A stretch of DNA of 64,000 nucleotides from Nitrospira sp. (GCA_022843785.1 JALHMZ010000007.1:114251-178250), one strand, 5' to 3'. Positions 6,877-16,538 are shown, numbered from the stretch's first letter. A program made the numbers and translations. The notes: a model not told the origin generated them from the sequence alone.

Positions 6877-8693
6877 TCGGTGGCCTCCTTTGGGGCGACT
6901 CGTCGGACCTCGGTCAATTCTGCGCCGAAGATCTCGATCGCCTGTTTCACTGTAGGATTGGCCCGTGCCCGTTCAAACAGCACAAGCCGCTGGTCCTGTT
7001 CTTTGGCTGCCCGCACTTGTGCCATCGTCGGTCCCGGAGGGTCCGACTCGGCGAGCTCAACGATGCGGATCCGCACCGGAGTACCGGACTGCTCCTGGCA
7101 CAGCGTCGCCAGCGCCAGGAGATGTTCTTCTTTTTCCAATCTGGTCCGTGCCAAGGTCGCGTGCTTGGCAAATCCGATTGTCACAAGACCTCCCGCTATG
7201 CCTAGAAACCTGCCGGCTTCCAGGAACGGGGCGATGTTGGGAAACGAAGCGGCGATCTCGTTCTGGATGCTTTCCCAATTCAGTGTGGCTTGCCCGGCCT
7301 CCGGTTGGGAAGTGGCTGTGGCCGGGGCGATCCCTGTGTTCTTGGGCGCAGTTTCATCGGGCGGCCGCTGTGGGGTCAGCCTTTCCTCTCGTTTCGGTTG
7401 TGACAGGGGGACGGGTTTGGGTTGCGGCCGGGAGGAGGCCGGATCAGTGCGTCCAGACGGAGCGGAAGAGGTGACGGATGGAGCTGTGGAAGAGGCAGCT
7501 GATCGTGAATCAATGGCTTCTGAACGGATGGGAGATTTTTGTCCTGTGGGTGTCGGCGTTGCTTGAAGGAGGCGGGGATCGCCGGTGTCTCGCCGACGTA
7601 ACAACCGCGTTGCCCGAATCGCCGCGGTTTCCAGCACGAAACGCGGATGGGCGCTGAGCCGGAGCGAATCTTCTGCTTGAATAAAGAGGGTCAGCAGTTC
7701 CTGAAGCTGTTCCGGTGTCAGGATCTTGGCATCCGTCGCAAGCTGCTTGATGTCCTCCTCGGAGGCTTCAATCAAGCTGCGTAACTCGTCCGTCGCAGGA
7801 ACGACGGACGCCACCAGAAGATTACGGATTTGTTCCACGACCTCGTCACAAAACGCACGCAAGTCATGCCCCTGGTCCATGAGGTTCGCCAGCACGGTGA
7901 GTGCTGCAGAACTATCTTGGATCATCACGGCCCTGACGATGCCTTGCACCAGTTCGTGAGGCACGGCTCCGAGGAGCGCTTCGAGATCCGGATGATGGAT
8001 CGTCTTACCCCCGAACGCAATGGCTTGATCGAGGAGACTCAGAGCGTCACGCATACTGCCTTCACTCGCCCGTGCCAGGGCGAGGAAGCTACGTTCCTCA
8101 ATGGTCAGTTGATCCTGCTTGGCCACGTGGCGAAGCCGTTCGATAATCTCGGTCCGTGCAATCCGGCGAAAGTTGTAATGCTGGCAGCGCGAAAGAATGG
8201 TTGCGGGGATTTTGTGAATCTCCGTCGTCGCGAAAATGAAGACGACGTGTGCCGGAGGCTCTTCAAGGGTTTTCAGTAACGCGTTGAACGCCGAATTCGA
8301 CAGCATGTGCACTTCGTCGATGATGTAGACGCGGTATTGGCCTCGGAAGGGCGTGAATTTGATGTTTTCACGAATCTCGCGCACATCGTCCACGCTCGTA
8401 TTGGAGGCGCCGTCGATCTCTACCACATCGACTGAGCTGCCCTGCGCGATCTCCAGGCAGTTTGCGCAACGATCGCATGGGCGGCCTGTGGGGCCTTGCT
8501 CGCAGTTCAGCGCCTTCGCGAGAATGCGCGCGACGGTTGTTTTTCCCACTCCGCGGGTACCGGAAAACAGGTAGGCATGTGCAATGCGTTTCGTCGAGAC
8601 CGCATTCATCAAGGTCTGCACGACGTGCGGCTGACCAATCACATCATCGAATGTGCCGGGACGGTATTTGCGGGCGGAAACTTGGTAGTCCAT
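6873..8693 (-). CDS. dnaX: DNA polymerase III subunit gamma/tau
   Basis: This 606-residue protein begins MDYQVSARKYRPGTFDDVIG, the standard DnaX start. It has a Walker A (GTRGVGKT, residues 45-52), a zinc-binding set C64, C73, C76, C79, a Walker B/DEAH-like DEVHMLS, and the SRC motif LSRCQHYNFRR. Clamp-loader domains occupy ~1-365. A Pro/Ser-rich linker (~370-455) and a tau-like C-terminal domain (~460-606) follow, which bind DnaB and the polymerase in well-studied species. No obvious slippery A-run that would give gamma by frameshifting was noticed. It is first in dnaX-ybaB-recR and directly downstream of the SRP RNA gene. Confidence 0.97.
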   Translation of the reverse strand: MDYQVSARKYRPGTFDDVIGQPHVVQTLMNAVSTKRIAHAYLFSGTRGVGKTTVARILAKALNCEQGPTGRPCDRCANCLEIAQGSSVDVVEIDGASNTSVDDVREIRENIKFTPFRGQYRVYIIDEVHMLSNSAFNALLKTLEEPPAHVVFIFATTEIHKIPATILSRCQHYNFRRIARTEIIERLRHVAKQDQLTIEERSFLALARASEGSMRDALSLLDQAIAFGGKTIHHPDLEALLGAVPHELVQGIVRAVMIQDSSAALTVLANLMDQGHDLRAFCDEVVEQIRNLLVASVVPATDELRSLIEASEEDIKQLATDAKILTPEQLQELLTLFIQAEDSLRLSAHPRFVLETAAIRATRLLRRRDTGDPRLLQATPTPTGQKSPIRSEAIDSRSAASSTAPSVTSSAPSGRTDPASSRPQPKPVPLSQPKREERLTPQRPPDETAPKNTGIAPATATSQPEAGQATLNWESIQNEIAASFPNIAPFLEAGRFLGIAGGLVTIGFAKHATLARTRLEKEEHLLALATLCQEQSGTPVRIRIVELAESDPPGPTMAQVRAAKEQDQRLVLFERARANPTVKQAIEIFGAELTEVRRVAPKEATE

Positions 8694-8798
8694 ACATCCG
8701 TTAGGGGTTAGAGGTAAGGCGTGAGGGGATGTGCTGAAGGACGACAGAAGAAAGAATCGCCTTACGCCTCACGTTTCACGCCTTACGTCTTCTACAGC
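8694..8798. repeat. Short inverted and direct repeats between dnaX and SRP RNA
   Basis: GTAAGGCGTG (8714-8723) is perfectly inverted at 8777-8786. CTTACGCCTCACG (8761-8773) is a further inverted copy of the same unit. No gene is seen. The leader could fold in the dnaX transcript. Confidence 0.5.
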
Positions 8799-8900
8799 GG
8801 GGCCAGGTGATCCTGCGGCACACAGAACTGACCGCTTACCGTTGCTTCCTTCCGGACCTGGCGGGGTTCACAGGGTTCTGTCGCACAGGGCCCAGCCCCT
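8799..8900 (-). ncRNA. ffs: Signal recognition particle RNA (4.5S type)
   Basis: Read on the complement, the stretch contains the universal SRP RNA loop AGGTCCGGAAGGAAGCA. Its two ends pair (GGGGCTGGG... with ...CCTGGCCCC) to form one long hairpin of about 100 nucleotides, as in the small bacterial form lacking the Alu domain. It binds Ffh and directs membrane proteins to SecYEG. Its place between tRNA-Ser and dnaX is also found in Bacillus, which supports the call. The ends are estimated from the pairing and may be off by a few bases. Confidence 0.93.
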
Positions 8901-9007
8901 TGTTCACACACAGCATTCACTCAAGGCCCGAGACACTTGCGGTGCGTATCCGCCCTCGATCAATCTCGAGACACCCAAAAGAGCGGGCGGGTCACACGAA
9001 GTGCGGT

Positions 9008-9157
<150 letters not shown>

Positions 9158-9311
9158 ACGGCCGGGACAGTCAAAGAGGCGGCATCTTAACATGGGCTCT
9201 CATGAGCGGCAAGGTGAACAGGGGCTTTTCCGCTTGATTCAACAAGGAATCAGCAGGGTCGGTGGATTGCGACAATATTTTGCCCCCTACCCAATTCCTC
9301 GATCGTATGGG

Positions 9312-9341
9312 TTGACACTTGGATACATCCAACGGTACAAA
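9312..9341 (+). promoter_or_regulatory. Sigma70-type promoter upstream of tRNA-Leu and tig
   Basis: TTGACA (9312-9317), an 18-base spacer and TACAAA (9336-9341) lie 72 bases before tRNA-Leu(UAG). This would serve the tRNA and perhaps tig. Confidence 0.5.
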
Positions 9342-9412
9342 CGCTGTACAGCATCACGTGTTTTTTCGGTTCGAGATATCGCGGTAGCAGCTCCGCGGAC
9401 AGGCGCACTTGT

Positions 9413-9495
9413 GCGAGAGTGGCGGAACTGGCAGACGCGCGAGACTTAGGATCTCGTGGGTAACCGTGGGGGTTCAAGTCCCCCCTCTCGCACCA
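9413..9495 (+). tRNA. tRNA-Leu (anticodon TAG)
   Basis: This is a class II tRNA: acceptor GCGAGAG/CTCTCGC, anticodon stem CGAGA/TCTCG with loop CTTAGGA (anticodon TAG), a long variable arm, T arm GGGGG-TTCAAGT-CCCCC, discriminator A and encoded CCA. It reads CTN leucine codons, chiefly CTA. It lies 60 bases before tig. Confidence 0.96.
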
Positions 9496-9555
9496 TAAAA
9501 AAGCGATGATGATTACTAGAGAGTATCTGACGCTGAAGAGAAGGATTCCCACCAG

Positions 9556-10872
9556 ATGAAAATGGAAATGACGGAATTGGGTCCCATGAAACGCGCGTTG
9601 AAAATCGAGGTGCCGGCCGAGGAAGTAACGCAGCGATTTTCTCGGGCCTATGTTGAACTAAACCGCCAGGTTCGAATTCCAGGGTTTCGACCAGGAAAAG
9701 CTCCGTTGGCCATCTTGGAAAAACGTTATGCCAAAGCCATAGAAGAAGACGTCATCCGAAGTCTTATCCCGGATTATTACGATCAAGCCGTCAAACAGGC
9801 GGGGATCAGCCCTGTGGTCGTAGAAATTCCGCCGCTGGATCGCGTCAAAATTAAGAAGGATTCGCCATTTACGTTTACCGCGACCGTTGAGATCAAGCCC
9901 AAGATCGAACTGCGTGATTATAAGGCGCCCAGTCCTATTTCTCTCAAACCGGACAAGCGGACGGTGGCGGATGAGCAGGTGGACCGGGCACTGGAAGTGT
10001 TGCGTGAGCAACAGGCGAGATTAGACGCAGCGCCTGCTGGAACGGCCTTGGCCGAGGGCGACTATGCCGTGGTCTCTCTCGAAGGGTTTCTGGACGGCGG
10101 GCCGCTCGATGGCACAAAGAAAGAGGGCCATCTCCATAAGGTAGGCTCGAAGGCCGCCTTGCTTGGAATTGAAGTCGATGCTCACCTGGTCGGCAAGGTG
10201 GAAGGGAGCGTCATTGAGATTGCTCAACCGTATCCAGCCAGCCACCCCGATCTTCGGGTCGCAGGCAAGACTGTCCAATTCCGTTTGAGTATCACGGGAG
10301 TCAAACATAAGCAGCTCCCCGCCCTTGACGACGAGTTTGCCAAGGACTGTGGTCCATACGCCTCGATTCAGGAACTGAAAGATACGGTACGGGGTGAAAT
10401 GGAAAAGGCGCTCAAGAAGGACATCGAACAGTCGTACAAGGATACGATCCTCTCGCGCCTGGCCGACACGTATCATTTCGATCTGCCCGAGACCCTCGTC
10501 GAGCGTGAGCTCGATACCATTGTTCGGCAGAAGCTTCAGGAACGGCACCGAAGCAAGGACGCGGACCCGCTTCCTCCCGCGGACGCGGAGGAAAACCGGC
10601 GGATTCGCGAGGAGCATCGGGAGGCCGCGAATCGCCGTGTGAAGGTGGGATTGGTCCTCGAAGCCGTTGCGGAAAAAGAAGGGTTGTCCGTCAGCGAGGC
10701 GGACTTGAACGAGGAAGTGACCCGATTGGCCTCGGAACTCCGGGTGCCGCTGGCTGACCTGGTGAAAATGATTCAGGCCGGTGGACAGGATTCTATCGAG
10801 AAGTTGCGTACGAAGATCTTGGCGGATCAGGCGCTGGATTTCGTCTACCGACACGCGGTGATTCAAGGATAA
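9556..10872 (+). CDS. tig: Trigger factor (ribosome-bound chaperone and peptidyl-prolyl isomerase)
   Basis: This is a 438-residue protein, the normal length for trigger factor. The N-terminal ribosome-binding domain carries the signature loop GFRPGKAP (residues ~43-50). A FKBP-type PPIase domain lies at ~150-250 ([14 protein letters not shown]), and a helical C-terminal domain forms the chaperone cradle (~255-435). It meets nascent chains at the ribosome exit tunnel. It heads a tig-clpP-clpX cluster, a conserved arrangement that links folding and proteolysis. clpP starts 64 bases downstream. No ribosome binding site as strong as that of clpX is seen, but the start [20 protein letters not shown] aligns with the family. 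Confidence 0.97.
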   Translation: MKMEMTELGPMKRALKIEVPAEEVTQRFSRAYVELNRQVRIPGFRPGKAPLAILEKRYAKAIEEDVIRSLIPDYYDQAVKQAGISPVVVEIPPLDRVKIKKDSPFTFTATVEIKPKIELRDYKAPSPISLKPDKRTVADEQVDRALEVLREQQARLDAAPAGTALAEGDYAVVSLEGFLDGGPLDGTKKEGHLHKVGSKAALLGIEVDAHLVGKVEGSVIEIAQPYPASHPDLRVAGKTVQFRLSITGVKHKQLPALDDEFAKDCGPYASIQELKDTVRGEMEKALKKDIEQSYKDTILSRLADTYHFDLPETLVERELDTIVRQKLQERHRSKDADPLPPADAEENRRIREEHREAANRRVKVGLVLEAVAEKEGLSVSEADLNEEVTRLASELRVPLADLVKMIQAGGQDSIEKLRTKILADQALDFVYRHAVIQG

Positions 10873-10936
10873 CGACGGTGCCGGCGCATCCTGGCCTCAA
10901 TGCAGAGGAAGGCTGTCGCGGAAAGGATTTGACGAC

Positions 10937-11575
10937 ATGTTGGTTCCCATCGTGGTCGAACAAACCAATCGAGGCGAACGCGCCTATGACATTTATTCAC
11001 GGCTTCTCAAAGACCGCATTATTTTCCTCGGAGCTCCGATCGATGACGTGTTCGCTAATTTGGTGATTGCGCAGCTCCTTTTTCTGGAAGCGGAGGATCC
11101 TGAGAAAGACATCAATCTTTACGTCAATTCTCCCGGCGGCAGCGTTACGGCCGGATTGGGCATCTACGATACGATGCAGTATGTGAAGCCGCCGATCAAC
11201 ACGATTTGTCTGGGCCAAGCAGCGAGCATGGGCGCGTTGTTGTTGACCGCCGGCACGAAAGGCAAACGGTTTGCGCTGCCCAATGCGCGCGTGATGATTC
11301 ACCAGCCGCTGGGCGGTTTCCAAGGGCAGGCCACGGAAATCGACATCCATGCCAGGGAAATTCTGAAGATCCGGGATCGCCTGAACGAGATCATGGCCAA
11401 GCATACCGGGCAGACCGTCGAAAAGATCTCCCACGATACCGAGCGGGATTATTTCATGTCCGGTGAAGAAGCCAAACGGTACGGGCTTATCGATGAAGTC
11501 ATCACGCGGCCGCCCAAAGTCGTCAAGGCGGCGGAATCCGGTAACAGCGGCAAGGACGAGGCCAAGAGCAAGTAA
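10937..11575 (+). CDS. clpP: ATP-dependent Clp protease proteolytic subunit
   Basis: This 212-residue protein has the full serine-protease triad at the usual places: Ser97 (GQAASMG), His122 (MIHQPLGG) and Asp171. It starts [20 protein letters not shown], close to the mature N-terminus of other ClpP proteins, so there is little or no propeptide. Fourteen copies form the barrel that degrades substrates fed by ClpX or ClpA. The C-terminal ~20 residues are a charged tail ([11 protein letters not shown]). clpX begins 13 bases after the stop with its own ribosome binding site, so the two are expressed together. Confidence 0.98.
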   Translation: MLVPIVVEQTNRGERAYDIYSRLLKDRIIFLGAPIDDVFANLVIAQLLFLEAEDPEKDINLYVNSPGGSVTAGLGIYDTMQYVKPPINTICLGQAASMGALLLTAGTKGKRFALPNARVMIHQPLGGFQGQATEIDIHAREILKIRDRLNEIMAKHTGQTVEKISHDTERDYFMSGEEAKRYGLIDEVITRPPKVVKAAESGNSGKDEAKSK

Positions 11576-11588
11576 CACAGGAGGGCAC

Positions 11589-12845
11589 ATGGCCAAGCAA
11601 GAGAAGATGGATCGACACTTGCGGTGTTCTTTCTGTGGAAAGAGCCGCGATGAAGTGCGGAAGCTGATCGCCGGGCCGACCGTCTATATCTGCGACGAAT
11701 GCGTTAATCTGTGCAATGACATCATTGCCGAAGACTGGGAAGAAGCGAAGGAGGAAATCTCCTCCAAGCTTAAGAAGCCGGCGGAAATCAAACATCATTT
11801 AGATCAGTATGTCGTTGGGCAGGAGCGCGCCAAACGGATTCTGTCCGTTGCGGTGCACAACCATTACAAGCGTATTTCGTCTAAGGAGAAGGAAGCCGAC
11901 GATATCGAGCTCCAGAAGGGCAATATTCTCATGGTGGGCCCGACGGGCACGGGGAAGACCCTTCTGGCTCAAACTCTGGCCAAGTACCTGGACGTGCCGT
12001 TTACCCTTGCTGATGCTACGACACTCACAGAAGCGGGGTATGTGGGCGAAGATGTCGAAAATATCATTCTGAAGCTGCTTCAAGCGGCCGACTATGATGT
12101 AGAGCGGGCCGAACGCGGCATCGTCTACATCGACGAGATCGACAAGATCAGCCGAAAAAGCGACAGTCCGTCGATCACACGGGACGTGTCCGGCGAAGGG
12201 GTGCAGCAAGCGCTGCTGAAACTGATCGAGGGCACCGTTGCCAATGTTCCGCCGCAAGGCGGGCGAAAGCATCCTCATCAGGAGTTCATCCAGGTCAACA
12301 CCAGCAACATCCTCTTCATCTGCGGTGGAGCCTTTGTCGGCTTGGAGCAACTCATCGAGCAGCGGGTCAATCGGAAATCCATGGGATTTGGAGCCGAGAT
12401 TCGAGGGCGAAGCGAGATCCGTTTGGGTGATCTTCTCGCCAAAGTCCAGCCCGAAGACTTCCTCAAGTACGGGCTGATCCCAGAATTTGTCGGACGTCTG
12501 CCGGTCGTGGCGACTCTGGAGGAATTGGATGAGCGGGCGCTTATCCGAATCCTCACAGAGCCTCGAAACGCGCTTACGAAGCAGTATGAGAAGTTATTGT
12601 CGTTTGAAAAAGTGAAGTTGAGATTTACCGAAGGGGCGTTGGGCGCCGTTGCCCGGAAAGCCTACGCGCAAAAAACCGGTGCGCGCGGGCTCCGGGCTAT
12701 CTTGGAAGAGGTCATGCTGGACATCATGTACGATGCTCCGTCCCAGAAACAGATCAAAGAAGTCGTGATTACCGAAGATGCGATTACGGGGAAAAACCCG
12801 CCAATCCGCATATTTGAGCAGGAGATCGACGCGAAAAGCGCGTAA
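11589..12845 (+). CDS. clpX: ATP-dependent Clp protease ATP-binding subunit ClpX
   Basis: This 418-residue unfoldase has the N-terminal C4 zinc-binding domain (RCSFCGKS with C13 and C16; ICDECV with C35 and C38), Walker A GPTGTGKT, Walker B VYIDEIDK, the pore loop region with GYVGEDVEN, the IGF-like ClpP-contact region and the C-terminal sensor-2 segment ([12 protein letters not shown]). It forms a hexamer that unfolds tagged proteins into ClpP. The frame opens upstream at 11463, inside clpP. The ATG at 11589 is preceded by AGGAGGG and gives the standard start [18 protein letters not shown] hairpin follows at 12858-12887. Confidence 0.98.
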   Translation: MAKQEKMDRHLRCSFCGKSRDEVRKLIAGPTVYICDECVNLCNDIIAEDWEEAKEEISSKLKKPAEIKHHLDQYVVGQERAKRILSVAVHNHYKRISSKEKEADDIELQKGNILMVGPTGTGKTLLAQTLAKYLDVPFTLADATTLTEAGYVGEDVENIILKLLQAADYDVERAERGIVYIDEIDKISRKSDSPSITRDVSGEGVQQALLKLIEGTVANVPPQGGRKHPHQEFIQVNTSNILFICGGAFVGLEQLIEQRVNRKSMGFGAEIRGRSEIRLGDLLAKVQPEDFLKYGLIPEFVGRLPVVATLEELDERALIRILTEPRNALTKQYEKLLSFEKVKLRFTEGALGAVARKAYAQKTGARGLRAILEEVMLDIMYDAPSQKQIKEVVITEDAITGKNPPIRIFEQEIDAKSA

Positions 12846-12857
12846 CGACACGCACCT

Positions 12858-12887
12858 GCGCGGGGCAATGTGTCTGTAGCCCCGCGC
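12858..12887 (+). terminator. GC-rich hairpin after clpX
   Basis: A perfect 9-bp stem GCGCGGGGC (12858-12866) / GCCCCGCGC (12879-12887) lies 13 bases after the clpX stop. No T-run follows, so it may be an RNA-stabilising or pausing hairpin rather than a complete intrinsic terminator. Confidence 0.55.
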
Positions 12888-12982
12888 GAGTGGTGCCTCC
12901 TGTTCCCTGTCTGTCTCTGCCTGTCCCGCCCTCTCTATCAGCCAAGTCCGTATTTCCTGTGCTGTAGAACTCTCAGCTTTTT

Positions 12983-13010
12983 CTCGACAAGCTGGAACGC
13001 TGCGCTATAC
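12983..13010 (+). promoter_or_regulatory. Sigma70-type promoter for the PilZ pair
   Basis: TCGACA (12983-12988), a 16-base spacer and TATACT (13005-13010) are followed about 45 bases later by the first PilZ gene. Its position supports the GTG start at 13056 over the upstream ATG at 12870. Confidence 0.5.
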
Positions 13011-13055
13011 TTGCGACGTACGAGTCTGCCACGAGCAAGAAGAAGAGGATCGCCT

Positions 13056-13574
13056 GTGAAATACCCTGTTGCATCCAGCCTTCGTCATCGAGGGAAAACG
13101 CTTGAGCTTGATGAGACACGCGAACTGGTTACGTTATTGGGGATCAATGGAGAACAGATCGGCAGTTTGTCGTGGGATTTCGTGATCGACCAGATCATGG
13201 CGTATCGCAAATTGCCTGTTCAGAAAGAGATCCGATCCGAGCCGCGGATCTCGCTGGCGTTTCGGGTTCGCTACAATACTCCGGAAGGACAGCAATTCGA
13301 GAGTCGGGCAGGAGGTATTGGTGGTGGTGGCATGTTCATCGAAAGCCACGCGCCCCTTCCCGTGGGAACCAAGCTGTCCATGGAGTTCTCACTTCCGGAA
13401 AGGCCGGAGGAATGGCTTCCGACGAAGGGGGTTGTGGCATGGGTTTGTCCCAAAGCCGATCAATATACGTTTAGTCCCGGGATGGGAGTGCAGTTTACAG
13501 AAGTTGCGCAGAATATTCGCGACCGGATTCTCGAATTGGTTAAATCGACACAAGTTAAAACCCAGGCGGCCTAG
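13056..13574 (+). CDS. PilZ-like domain protein, first of a tandem pair
   Basis: This 172-residue protein starts at GTG 13056, chosen because AGAGGA lies 6 bases upstream and a promoter ends at 13010. Residues ~65-165 form a PilZ-like barrel. The RxxxR part of the c-di-GMP motif is present (RSEPR), but the second part, normally D/NxSxxG, reads GIGGGG before MFIES, so Asp and Ser are both replaced by Gly. It may therefore not bind c-di-GMP, or may bind it differently. The N-terminal ~60 residues are a small domain shared with the next gene. The two are paralogues separated by 41 bases and probably arose by tandem duplication. Confidence 0.8.
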   Translation: MKYPVASSLRHRGKTLELDETRELVTLLGINGEQIGSLSWDFVIDQIMAYRKLPVQKEIRSEPRISLAFRVRYNTPEGQQFESRAGGIGGGGMFIESHAPLPVGTKLSMEFSLPERPEEWLPTKGVVAWVCPKADQYTFSPGMGVQFTEVAQNIRDRILELVKSTQVKTQAA

Positions 13575-13615
13575 GATCCTGTCCTACTTTCTCGTGCGCG
13601 AGGTCCATCGCAACT

Positions 13616-14137
13616 ATGAAATTTCCAATCATCTCTACGGCGGGCCATCAGGGCAAGACCATCATCATCGATGCCGATCTCGAAACAGTCGCTGTGCAAG
13701 ACAGATCTGGGAGGGTGTTGGGCGATATGCCTTGGGGCGAGATCATCGAACGGGTGGTTGCCGGCGACGATACCGCATTCGCTCATTGCCGCGCACACCC
13801 GCGTGCCCCTCTTGCCATCAAGGTGCAGTGTTCGACGCCTGATGGGAAGAAATTCGAGAGTCTCACAGCAGGCATTGGAGGAGGCGGGTTGTTTATCGAG
13901 AGCAGCTCCCCGCTGGCGATGGGAACGGAAGTGTCTCTCGAATTCTCGCTGCCTGATCGGCCCCTGGAGAAACTGACAGCCAAAGCCAAGGTGGCCTGGG
14001 TTCGCAACAAACCGGAGCGGTATCTCCTGTTTCCCGGAATGGGTATGCAATTCGTGGATATCGACAGTAAGGTGCAAAAGCTTCTCGTAGGGCTGGTCGA
14101 GGCATTGAATCGGAGCCGAACTCGCGCTCAGGCCTGA
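13616..14137 (+). CDS. PilZ-like domain protein, second of a tandem pair
   Basis: This 173-residue protein is a paralogue of the preceding gene with the same layout: an N-terminal ~60-residue region (MKFPIISTAGHQGKTIIIDA) and a PilZ-like barrel at ~60-160. RxxxR is kept (RAHPR), and again GIGGGG replaces the D/NxSxxG element before LFIES. Closing strands PGMGMQFVDI match PGMGVQFTEV of the first copy. Family members regulate motility, adhesion or exopolysaccharide export through protein contacts. Conservation of the same altered motif in both copies suggests a stable subfamily rather than random decay. The gene probably shares the first copy's promoter. Confidence 0.8.
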   Translation: MKFPIISTAGHQGKTIIIDADLETVAVQDRSGRVLGDMPWGEIIERVVAGDDTAFAHCRAHPRAPLAIKVQCSTPDGKKFESLTAGIGGGGLFIESSSPLAMGTEVSLEFSLPDRPLEKLTAKAKVAWVRNKPERYLLFPGMGMQFVDIDSKVQKLLVGLVEALNRSRTRAQA

Positions 14138-14378
14138 ATCGCAGGGGGCGTGGTTCATCCACTGATTGAGCCGGTGCACGGTCTTCCGCACGACCGATTC
14201 CAGCGTTGCGGTGATGGATGTAGTGTCAAGAATCGCACCTGATACACGGTTTCCTTCCGAACGCTCACCATAAAAACCCGTACCGTAGACGATCCAAAGA
14301 GCCGGAACGGCTTGAACGCCATCCATTGCTCTTAGCCCACGGAACAGTTCGTGAACACGATACTGCTTGATGAGAGAG

Positions 14379-15197
14379 TTACGCGGGCTTCGGGGGATCT
14401 TCTTGAACTGCTGCCGGTTCTGCTGCGGCGTCAAGAGATTGTTGAAGTTCTTTGTGTGCGACATCCATTTCAGCCTGAAGCGTACGCATCTCAGGGGCGA
14501 TGCTGTTGCGGACATCGGTTGCTGCTTGCCGGAATGTGCGTAAGACGTCGCCCATGCCTTCACCGAGGCTCTGCATGTCTTCAGGAGAAACCCCTGACGG
14601 AGCAGGCGCGGCCTTGGCCTTTAGTGCGGCTTGCTGGGCTTGCACACGGGCGACCGCGTCCTTGTTCACAATTGCTGAAGGACGCTTGCCGGAAGGCTTC
14701 GTTTGGGTCCCCGGTGGCAAAGGGGGATATTGACCACGGGCCATCGGAGCAGGTGCAGCCGCGCGCTCTTCCATCGTGACCACATGTTGGGCCGGTGTCT
14801 CGGTAGCTTGTGGCGCTCGATCTGAGGCGGTCTTCGACATATTATGAGGGGCTTGTGGCCCAGTATTGTAGAGTAATGACGCGGTAGTCCCGGGCGTCAT
14901 TTCAGGACCAGGGGCATAGGGGATGTTGGGTTTTATGGCTGTGGCTGCGGTGCTCGACGTCCCAGGAGCCTGAATCGGCGCAGAAGTGATCGGCTGAGGA
15001 TGCTCAGGTCGTGCAGAAGGTGTGTCTTGTTGAAGCTGCGCCTCGACCGGAGGCGGGATGTCGTGAATTTCTTTTTTGAAACCTTTCAAGGCCTTACCGA
15101 CACCCTCGCCGATCTGGGGTAAACGGCCTGCCCCGAAAATGATCAAGATAATGGCCAGAATGATGAGGAGCTCAGAAATTCCCATTGTTCCGAACAT
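14379..15197 (-). CDS. tatA: TatA/TatE-type twin-arginine translocase subunit with a long C-terminal extension
   Basis: The start chosen is the ATG at 15197 (MFGTMGISELLIILAIILI), the canonical TatA beginning. The open frame could start 10 codons earlier. One N-terminal membrane helix, the hinge FGAGRLPQIG and the amphipathic helix GEGVGKALKGFKKEI follow, as in TatA. Ordinary TatA has 60-100 residues, whereas this one has 272. Residues ~50-200 are Pro/Ala/Thr-rich and probably disordered, and the last ~70 are predicted helical and charged (LGEGMGDVLRTFRQAATDV). TatA forms the pore that exports folded, often cofactor-bearing proteins. TatC is not in the window. The function of the tail is unknown. 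Confidence 0.8.
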   Translation of the reverse strand: MFGTMGISELLIILAIILIIFGAGRLPQIGEGVGKALKGFKKEIHDIPPPVEAQLQQDTPSARPEHPQPITSAPIQAPGTSSTAATAIKPNIPYAPGPEMTPGTTASLLYNTGPQAPHNMSKTASDRAPQATETPAQHVVTMEERAAAPAPMARGQYPPLPPGTQTKPSGKRPSAIVNKDAVARVQAQQAALKAKAAPAPSGVSPEDMQSLGEGMGDVLRTFRQAATDVRNSIAPEMRTLQAEMDVAHKELQQSLDAAAEPAAVQEDPPKPA

Positions 15198-15335
15198 GGC
15201 TGCTCCGCTTGATGTAATGCCGCACACGAGACCTGGCCGACCCGCGAAACAGAGTGAATCTAGCTGCCCTCTCCGCAGAGTGTCAAGAAAGGGAGGGCAT
15301 GGAGCGAGCCGGAGAGAGCGGAACGGTTGTGAAGG

Positions 15336-16538
15336 TCAGAGAATAGGAACAATGTCGGTTTGGAGGGGTTTGCCATACACCAAGGCGTCCCGTTCCGATA
15401 CATAGACATCGAGTTCGCTACGGATGCCAAATTCCCCAGGCAGATAGATGCCAGGCTCGATGGAAAAACAGGTTCGAGGCATGAGGCGCCGCCCGTCCTG
15501 TGTTTCCAAATTATCGATGTTGGCGCCGTTGCCGTGGACTTCTTCACCGATGGAATGGCCGGTTCGATGGACGAAGAAGTCGCCATAGCCTGCATCTCGA
15601 ATGACGTTCCGGCACACATCATCAACTTCCCATCCGAAGGGAAAGCAACCGGAGGCGACCCGTTCCCGAACAAACGACAACGCCGCATCGCGCCCTTGCC
15701 GGACATAGTCGAAGATCATGCGTTGTTTTGCCGGTACCTGCTTGTCTGTGTATCCAGTCCAGGTAATGTCGCCGTAGACTGAACCGGGCTCGGTCTGTTT
15801 GGCCCACAGATCGATCAAGAGCAAGTTTTCCCGTGTGATGGGAGAAGAGTCGGATTCCACCGGCCCATAATGGGGGTCGGCGCTATGGGCATCAACCGCC
15901 GCGATGGGAGCGCTGGAGGTTGTCATCCCTGCGTCGTGAATGCGTGCGAGAATGAATTGCTGCAGGCCGTATTCGGTGAGCACTCGTCCTTTGGCAAGCG
16001 ATGCGCCGACATGTGCGAATGCATCATCGACGATCCTTCGAAGCGCTTCGGTGGCATACCGATGCGAGTCCAGTTGGCGGTCCGTCCAAACCGCTTCAAA
16101 TCGCTGCACCAGATCGGCGGATGTGACGACGTCGAGTCCGAAGCTTCGAATCAAATCGATGGTTCCGGCATCGACCCGAGCCAGATAGGGAACGGCATTG
16201 AGAGGCGAATACTGCATGGCGATACGGCGCCGGTTGCGTAACAACGATGAGAGTAAGGCGCGTTGTTGTTCCCATGACACATACCGTTGAGCCTCGCCGG
16301 GCAATTCGTCCAAGACATGCGGCTCGATCCGGTGGAGCAGCTTGACCGGCTCTCCTGTCGCAGGAATCCAATAGTACCATCGCCGTGTGACATGCCGTCC
16401 GGGATCCAGGAGCAGAACCCGATAGGCTAACGGGTCGCTTCCACGAAAATCGTAGAAGAGCCATCCGTCAAGCCCATCCATTTCTTGAAGGGCGCGCTGA
16501 ATCGCTGCCACCCGCTCGCCATGCAAGGTCATACTCAT
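15336..16538 (-). CDS. M24-family metallopeptidase (Xaa-Pro aminopeptidase type)
   Basis: This 400-residue protein has an N-terminal creatinase-like domain (~1-165) and a pita-bread catalytic domain (~170-395). The metal ligands expected for M24 are visible: Asp in LLLIDLWA, Asp in YGDITWTG, His in HRTGHSIGEEVHG, Glu in CFSIEPGIY and Glu in GIRSELDVYV. It should remove N-terminal residues before proline or act on a related dipeptide, in the cytoplasm (no signal peptide). It lies divergently to an unknown gene at 16623 with an 84-base gap. The neighbouring tatA runs in the same direction, separated by ~140 bases. Confidence 0.88.
   Translation of the reverse strand: MSMTLHGERVAAIQRALQEMDGLDGWLFYDFRGSDPLAYRVLLLDPGRHVTRRWYYWIPATGEPVKLLHRIEPHVLDELPGEAQRYVSWEQQRALLSSLLRNRRRIAMQYSPLNAVPYLARVDAGTIDLIRSFGLDVVTSADLVQRFEAVWTDRQLDSHRYATEALRRIVDDAFAHVGASLAKGRVLTEYGLQQFILARIHDAGMTTSSAPIAAVDAHSADPHYGPVESDSSPITRENLLLIDLWAKQTEPGSVYGDITWTGYTDKQVPAKQRMIFDYVRQGRDAALSFVRERVASGCFPFGWEVDDVCRNVIRDAGYGDFFVHRTGHSIGEEVHGNGANIDNLETQDGRRLMPRTCFSIEPGIYLPGEFGIRSELDVYVSERDALVYGKPLQTDIVPIL

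Noticed and set aside
12870..13055. Upstream ATG extension of the first PilZ gene
   Set aside because: A promoter lies inside it and a GTG with a good ribosome binding site follows at 13056.
13571..14563. A 330-codon open frame on the minus strand opposite the second PilZ gene and the end of tatA
   Set aside because: It lies opposite a clear PilZ gene and overlaps tatA in another frame. The part in the gap (MDGVQAVPALWIVYG) looks protein-like but has no ribosome binding site or recognised domain.
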